Shown one piece after another: positions 57,570 to 64,000 of a stretch of DNA of 64,000 nt. The stretch comes from Chrysomallon squamiferum. Taxonomy: Eukaryota; Mollusca; Gastropoda; Neomphalida; Peltospiridae. The translations under genes were made by a program, and so were the position numbers. The number at the start of each line of letters is the position of its first letter. Positions within the stretch are counted from its first letter, which is position 1. The stretch spans positions 16,184,545 through 16,248,544 of the forward strand of contig CM022678.1 in NCBI GenBank assembly GCA_012295275.1, read 5' to 3'. The notes under the pieces are model-generated. The model searched no databases. It saw only the letters and a list, made by a program, of their open reading frames with translations, and was not told where the DNA came from.

Positions 57570-60500
57570 ATTTTTATTATTATTATTATTTTATCATTCC
57601 ATATATAGTTCAATTTTATTTGAAAATTTATTAAGTTGGTTTGAATAAACAGAACTGAATTTTTAAGCTATTTGTAGTTAAGAAAGAATTTTGATTATTA
57701 TTTTCTAAACAATAAAATCTTAAAATGATCTGTTGTCATTTTTTAAAAATTTTAATAATTTAATTTCTTTTTTAATTTTTAAATATTTTTTACTGAGACA
57801 AAATGAAAGCACCAAATTTTTGCACACATATATATATATTATTTAAAGGAAATAACTTAAACAAATAATTAGTTTCTTTTTGGCATGATGGATCCTATTA
57901 AAGGCAATAAACAGCTGCCACCCACATTCAACAATTTTTCTGTCAGTGAAGGTAAACATTTCACAAGACATTCTCTCTGGAAGTCTGTGAAAGTTCAATG
58001 CATTTCCTTTAGAATTTGTGCAAGAAAGACTCAATAGTTAAAAATAAATAAATAAATAAGATAATTTGTAATTTAAATGTTTTTTTGGTTGCTGAGTTTT
58101 TTTTTAAACTGACCTTTGCAAGGACAAAAGACAAACATTTATTTAAAAATGTGTTGTTTTTTTTATAAATTTTGCTGCTTCCTGAAGAGCATCAGTTATG
58201 TCTCAGATCATCAGCAGAAAAATTCAAATATGGTGTACAAATTAAATGAACTGTCACACTTGTGATTTGTTGAGAATATAATAAATTATGTAATATTTGT
58301 ATTGTGGTTTTTTTTTTTCTATTTACAATTATGTAGGCTTTGCTATACATTTTGTCACCCATATCAAGACACTTTGTAATAAAAGTAAATAAATACTGTT
58401 TGCATTACTTTTTTCTAATACCTTGAACATCAAAGGCCATTTGTGCAAATCATAGTCAACCTAGATTTAACTTAATTCCACTTTTTTTTTTATTCATTAT
58501 TATTTAAAAAAAAAAAATTAAATAGAAAATAATAATAATAATAATATCTTACTCAGTGTATTCAGTAATTTATTTAAATACAGCATCTGTCAGATTTAAG
58601 CAAGATTATTCTTAAGATTCTGTCTAAATTACAAATATCAATTGATAATTAATATCAACAATTAATGTCTGGCCTCCAGTTTGTTCTCAAATAATATTAA
58701 CAATTTGTAATAAGTAAATAAATACCAGTTCTGTAATAAAAACAAGTAAAAAAAAAAAGATAATAATAATAAATAAATAAATAGAAGAAAAAGGAGCCAT
58801 TCTGTAATAAAATTTGATTTCCATTTAGTGATATGTAGTAATATATTAAGGTATGCAACAGACATGGTAGTTGATATACTGGAGTGGAGTTTAGATCACC
58901 TGATGAGCTTGGTTTCCATGATCAAACCTCCTCAGTGGACCCGATTACTGATGTAACACAACAAAGTAAAGGTCTCTGAAACTCAAACCTCTCAAAATTG
59001 TGCACCCAGTAATTTAGAATTTATGTCATGTCACTGAACTGTAATCAGGTCCATCAATGAAGTTTAATTGTGTGAACCAAACAGAACAAGTGAGGTAACT
59101 CCTACCACAGTATATCAGAATTGGTCTATTTGCAGATGCATAATGCACACCTTAATATATTAATTCAGAATGGTCTGATTTGGTTATAAAATGATAAGAA
59201 AATAACACAGAAATTTGTTTTAAAACCATTTATTTTGACATAATTTCACATGAATATATAGCTGAAATACAGAATATATATTTAATAAATGGAAGTTATC
59301 AGTGAAGTTATAACTTTGTATTTACATGGAAAATATTGCATCATAAATATATTGTGACAAACAGTTGGCTTGTTTTTTTTTCTTTCTTTTATTGTATGTA
59401 ACAGGGTATAAACAAATTTTCAATATTATTGTTATTATTATTATGAATGTTCCCTCTAAACTCTTAGTTACTCTGTCAGCAGATAATTTAGTTTTTTTAT
59501 ACAGTCCTTTGATGATGAATAACACAAGGGTATGAAAACAATATGTAGTTAAATTAGAAATAAAAAAGTCAGTTATTTTTGATGAACTGTCTGTGCTAAT
59601 AATGAGGTCATCTGTAATTCATAATGATCTTCAGTTATCTGCTACACAGACTGAACAGTCTCAATCTGAAATATATGACAATTTCCAGCATTAAAAGACT
59701 TTTATATATATTCATATCTTATCATTCTTTAAAGTATCAGCATACTGAAAAACACAACACATCATCACAATGAACTTTTGCTTCTTCAAGCAGTTTACAA
59801 TATCTAAAATGTGTTCCAGAAAACCCCTCAAAACCCCCCAAAAAAACAAAAACAAAACAACAAAATAATAGAAATAAGAATTTCTTCAAAAGCAAACAAG
59901 ACTATGAAACAAAATAATAATTAAGTGCATTTTAAAGAACTCAAATCAAATAAATAAATAAATAAAATGTAAAAAAAATAATAATAAATTAAAAAAATAA
60001 ATAAATAAACAAACCAAAATAGCTCCTCATTGGAGGTTATTGTAGTCAGAAAAACTTAACAGTGGTGTAAATTTAAACAATTCTAAAATATAACTGATCA
60101 TTTCTGGCATTCTCATCCTAGCTTACTCAGTTTAACATGTAATGCCATGCTTTTTGAACAGAATTATGAAACAAAGCAGTGAATAATTTGAATACTTGTA
60201 ACCTACTTACAAATGTTTCATGTTATTCAACAAACAAAATAATTAAAATCAATGTGGTTGTTTAGTTGTTGTCACTATTTCACTAGATCCTTCATTAACA
60301 TTAAAGAATTTCAGATAAAATGCAAAGTATTTTGAATTGCTTTAGGAAATGGAAACATCATATATTAATGATTTAACAGACAAAAATATATAAAGTATAA
60401 TGCAAGATGCTTTTAATTTTGTATTATTTGAAATACATCTAATTATAAACTTCCAGAAAAACAATGAATCTAATCAATGGGTACTTTAATTTTTTTGTTA

Positions 60501-60689
60501 AATTGTAAAATTATGCCTTTGTTACTAATAATTAGCTAATTGCACAGAACTGTTTGTTTCAACAAATTATGCTTAGCTATCATGACACTCAAGAGTTAAA
60601 TAATGGTTTTTTTCATTTTCTACCTTGAGAGGCCCATAAAAAAAGAACTTCAGATATATCACTACAGACTATATTAGAAAATACATTTA

Positions 60690-60727
<38 letters not shown>

Positions 60728-60857
60728 TAATAATAATAATTACAAAAATGAAATGCATGTCACCATGTAATTCCCTGCTGGAATCTGATTCATGTGATAA
60801 TAACTCTTAACTTTTACAACTAACTATTTCATTTTAAAAGAAACAGTTTGTTTTCTG
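57311..60857. other. intergenic, AT-rich
   Basis: Contains (TTTA)n at 57319-57342 and 57540-57570, A/T runs, the MITE-like element at 58839-59162 and (AAT)n at 60690-60740. No coding signal is supported. Confidence 0.5.
58839..59162. mobile_element. MITE-like element with about 20-bp inverted ends
   Basis: Left end TAATATATTAAGGTATGCA and the reverse of the right end TAATATATTAAGGTGTGCA match over 18 of 19 bases, 324 bp apart. The interior is less AT-rich than its surroundings and has no open frame. Confidence 0.6.
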
Positions 60858-61522
60858 TTAAGACAATGCAGTATTTTCTTTAACAATTTCGTGTCTGTAT
60901 AAAAATAAGTTTGGATATTTTGGAATATACTTATTAGTTAAAATAGCTTTTGCTACAGCACAAACATAAACTCTGCAGCTACTGATATCAGATTGTGTAG
61001 GAAAACCTGGCATTTCAGAGTAATTAACAAAAGACCACAGGGTGATATTCAATGGTTTTCCATAATACATCGTATGTTCAAACATTAAACACCTGAACAT
61101 ATGAAAAATGACTTCATTATTTTTACTCCCAAATGAATCACAGTAGAACTATTATTGTTCAATGGTGTTTCTTTCATTCAAAGATACAACAACATATTTA
61201 TAATCAAACCATCTTTTACTTTTACTTTCTGCAATGTGAAATGTCCATCTAGGTTGATCTGTATCACCATTAACTAAAATCTTCCGACTGAACCAACCAC
61301 AATCTACCAGGTGAATAGTTTGATTTTTTTCAGTTGTTTTTGTAGTAGAGACATGAATATATTAATGTGGCTACTATTAAGGCAGCAATCATGTTGAAGA
61401 ATATTGTTTAAGAAATCTGCATTTACTGTTACACCATCAATTTCAGTGCTAACAAAATATTCCAGTGTTTTCTTCTTTATTGGATTATAATCAATGAGGA
61501 GCTCTGTCAGTTGCTTAATCAA
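60858..61522 (-). pseudogene. broken Ulp1/SENP-like (C48) protease domain
   Basis: Three pieces in different frames. The first contains DGVTVNADFLNNILQHDCCL and INIFMSLLQKQ, like the Ulp1 entry region. After an A7 run near 61325 comes DCGWFSRKILVNGDTDQPRW with YKYVVVSLNE. The last contains FPTQSDISSCRVYVCAVAKA, which aligns with the family catalytic Gln/Cys box (D-C-G-V-F-V-C), with Arg in place of Gly. Known members remove SUMO or similar tags; many transposons encode them. Confidence 0.6.
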
Positions 61523-61636
61523 AATTTTCTTATTAAAATGTAATGTCTCTAATGATACTTTTTTATTATATTTTTGTCATAAAATAATAACAATGATCTG
61601 TATGTTTGTAAATCTGTTACATTTATAGGTTTCATT

Positions 61637-62040
61637 TCACCATTCTTTTATTATCATTTTTAGTAAACTGTCACCATCACAACAAACAAGAATCCATTCT
61701 CCATTCTTTTCTGCCACAAGTGAATTTAGCCTGTATGATGTTCCATCAACAATTGTAGCATCATGTAATGTTATTTGGTTCATTTCCTTGTGTGTAACAC
61801 TTGTACAATCTGATAACAATTAAAGTCTTTGGTAAACTTGTTAAAACACAAGAAAACTGTTTTCATAACATGAACACTTAGCTTCATTATGTTTATTTGC
61901 TGTCATGATATGTTTAGTGACTTCCTGTATCAACTTGAACAATGAAAACATACATACTTTTCATTGCATTCCTTGCATGAATAATAGTTCAAATGTAGTG
62001 TTTCAAAATTCTCTGCAAAAGTCAGTGTACCTAAAACATT
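61637..62040 (-). pseudogene. Cys-rich segment and linker of the decayed element
   Basis: Around 61960-62000 the translation is NYYSCKECNEKYVCFHCSS, four Cys as two CxxC pairs, suggesting a small zinc-binding unit. A frame change leads to IQEVTKHIMTANKHNEAKCS. The piece at 61819-61637 contains ATIVDGTSYRLNSLVAEKNG. None of these identify a family. Confidence 0.45.
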
Positions 62041-62155
62041 TATCTTAAATATATGGTTTAAATACAAGTATAAAAATTCTCATGGGTCTATAACACTGAA
62101 ATGTTTTTCATATTTATCTACTTTATGCCACATATGTATAATCTGATGTCCTTTT

Positions 62156-63436
62156 CTATTTCCTTGTTGTATTTATCAGATACAAACACTGAATTATCCT
62201 GGAACTAGAAAAAATATTGCTACTTTTTAAAGCTTTGAAACCATTGCTTATGCACAATGCATTAATAACAGGTTCAGTATATAATGGCAAATGTTTGTCT
62301 ACTCTATCATAGAATAACATATAGCATGTATGAGTAAAGTTGTCAGTTGAAAAAGACAGAGAATTATCATCACATGAAACAAACTGATGTTCAATAAGTG
62401 TGGTATGGTGACCTTGGTGACAGGAATCTTCATGATGATAGACAATACTCTTCAGCTGATATTTAATTTCTGCTTTTTCTGCATTTTTATTCTGCATTTT
62501 TAAAAACCATTACTTTTTATGAACAAATTGTGAGGAACTTTCATCAAATAAAAATCTCTGAATTGTGAAAATAACAGTTGAAGGGAAAGAAACTAAGTGT
62601 TTCTTTAATAAACATTTATTATGTGAGCACATGCAGGCCTTTTCTACTGTCTTCGATTTGATAAAATTGTCAAATAACTGAAGCCCATTGCATCAAGGTG
62701 ACATGTTATGAAATGCCCATAATTATTTTCACTGGAAGTTGTTGAGCTACATTGTAGACAAATATATTCGTGTTGCAAAATAATTTTAGTAAAAAACTCA
62801 TTAGCATCTTGCTGACACATTAATATTTGTTCCCATTGCATAAGCAACATTTACTATTGCATTGTGAAAAATATCATCTGGCACCTCTTCGCAGTATTTA
62901 TTTTCATCTTTCAAATTTTTCAGTATTTCTATCACACTTTCTTCTGCTCTCTGAAGTGGTAATTTTACATTATTATCAGAAAATACAGTTACAGGCTGAC
63001 ATTTATTTTCATAAAGAATTAAACATGCTAAATCACTTGCTGCTAGGGCTTGCATCACTGCATTAAACCAGCAGGTGTTGCCAAAATTCTTCATAGGTCT
63101 GCAGATGAATCCTAAATCAGTGACAACTTGGTCAACAGTTTTTACATTTTTCTCATGACTATACTGCACACTTTTGAAGCAGTGATCATGCACTAGATTG
63201 GATTTGTTCCATATTTTAGTGGTATTGTATGTTGTTTCAATTTTATTTTTGGGTGCTTGCTGAAAAGTACCTTTCTTCTTAAAATTATCAGGTTGCTGTT
63301 TTGATTTGGTCCACATTTCTGATATTGTTATATTTATTTTTTGATCAATTGGTTTCTTTATCTTCCTTAATTTTTTTTTCACTTTCATGCAATCTACAGC
63401 TGCCAATTTTTGCACTGAAACAGTTTGATTATGCAA
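62156..63436 (-). pseudogene. broken ubiquitin-specific protease (C19) domain
   Basis: USPs cleave ubiquitin from proteins. The Cys box reads KNFGNTCWFNAVMQAL. After a frameshift near 62840 comes CQQDANEFFTKI, the QQDA box. After another near 62670 come CMCSHNKC and STVIFTIQRFLFDE, like the zinc-binding and LKRF regions. After an in-frame TAA near 62510 come YQLKSIVYHHEDSCHQGHHT, the His box, and CDDNSLSF with CYMLFYDR at the C-terminal end. All catalytic positions are recognisable although the frame is broken, so decay is recent, or the breaks are sequence errors in homopolymers. Confidence 0.8.
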
Positions 63437-63990
63437 TTTTTCTGAAAATCATCTAGTCTGTATTGGGTTCTGCCTTGCAGCCCAATATACTTCAGAATTC
63501 TAAAGCTATTTTCAATTGTGTTTGTTGTGGTCATCTGCTCATGAATAAAGTTTTTACTCCTGGGAATTTCTGATGCAGATTTGTCAAAATTTGACCATAA
63601 TGGCAAAATTGGCAACAATACTTCTGAAAAATATGGATTGACATTACTATTTTCATCAAATTTACATGCAAAGCAAGTTTTCTTAAAATTTTCTAAGATA
63701 ACTTCAGAAAATGACTTAAAAGGAGAGTCATTAGGTAAATTGAGAAATTCTTCCTCTATATAGTAACCAGGTTGCAACATGTTCATGTCTACTTGTTCAG
63801 AATTATATTCATCAAAATCAGAAAATTCTTCTGAAACCGATGTTTGAAAAGAGTTGATTTTATGAATTAGTCTGTCGATGAAGTGTGCATTATAGAAATG
63901 TACATGACTGGAGGACAAAACCACAAAAATATCATGTAGCAATTCTCTTATTTCTTTTATGTTATTAATATTCATCAGCAGACTTACCAT
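63394..63990 (-). pseudogene. transposase-like segment
   Basis: 198 open codons, truncated by the window edge or starting at a Met near it. The C-terminal part (LPILPLWSNFDKSASEIPRS, then TNTIENSFRILKYIGLQGRT) recalls the end of DDE-type transposases, where a conserved N-x-x-E-x-x-F/W-x-x-L/I-K motif holds the catalytic Glu (inference). The reading frame breaks at an A5 run near 63440 (LDDFQK), where one extra base would join it to the USP segment. Confidence 0.45.
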
Positions 63991-64000
63991 ATAAAGAAAT

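Larger units (their letters stand above)
60858..63990 (-). mobile_element. decayed element-like gene: transposase-like + USP + Cys-rich + Ulp1-like protease
   Basis: A run of coding pieces on the minus strand, in family-like order but in shifting frames, extends past the right edge. In order: a transposase-like piece (63990-63394), a ubiquitin-specific protease (63436-62156), a Cys-rich piece (about 62040-61830), a linker (61819-61637) and a Ulp1-like protease (61522-60858). At least five frame changes and one stop codon interrupt it. Two peptidase types next to a transposase-like segment suggests a mobile element or captured cassette (inference). Terminal repeats are not visible because the 5' end is outside the window. 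Confidence 0.6.

Noticed and set aside
61522-63990. Intron-containing host protease gene instead of a decayed element
   Set aside because: Joins between pieces lack splice signals and are one- or two-base frame slips, which fits indels better than introns.

Overview
The window is AT-rich nuclear DNA from an animal. Genes are split into many short exons with GT-AG introns, and the introns are packed with simple repeats such as (ATT)n, (CA)n, (GT)n and (TC)n. The best-conserved gene is an animal heparan-sulfate 6-O-endosulfatase (SULF). Intron sizes, microsatellite load and DNA-transposon relics would fit a lophotrochozoan, perhaps a mollusc, but nothing here fixes the species. No prokaryotic gene organisation, CRISPR array or rRNA was seen.

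Layout. (1) 2.1-9.9 kb, + strand: the 3' part of an unrecognised gene. Nine phase-consistent exons encode an acidic, Ser/Pro-rich, probably disordered C-terminus ending at 9897. (2) 12.2-12.4 kb: a CpG-retaining patch ending in a good splice donor, a candidate promoter or 5' non-coding exon. (3) 22.5-39.25 kb, + strand: a complete SULF gene in 18 coding exons, from signal peptide to stop. The reconstructed protein is about 869 residues, the usual length for the family. All phases agree, but exons 5 and 14 each carry a small net frame error. Exon 15 is a symmetric 96-nt cassette that repeats the Cys/HWRTPP module of exon 14. Introns 1, 4 and 17 contain repeat tracts that start at the 5' splice site. 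Intron 13 holds a Tigger-like non-autonomous transposon. (4) 39.25-41.5 kb: probable SULF 3' UTR, then repeat-rich intergenic DNA.

(5) 46.75-57.05 kb, - strand: an apparently undescribed micro-exon gene. A 34-nt first coding exon is followed by tiny phase 1-1 exons of about 111 (tentative), 57, 30, 63, 63, 18 (degenerate), 30 and 63 nt, then a proline-rich terminal exon. The exons sit in tandemly duplicated units that carry their intron flanks with them. Because the internal exons are symmetric, any combination stays in frame. Its introns also hold a TIR transposon and several copies of a coding relic. (6) 60.85-64 kb, - strand: a broken mobile-element-like coding region running off the window edge. 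In order it has a transposase-like segment, a ubiquitin-specific protease domain (Cys, QQDA and His boxes visible), a Cys-rich segment and a Ulp1/SUMO-protease-like domain, interrupted by several frameshifts and stops.

Exon calls come from reading splice signals and frames by eye. Family assignments come from motif recognition, and no database search was run.
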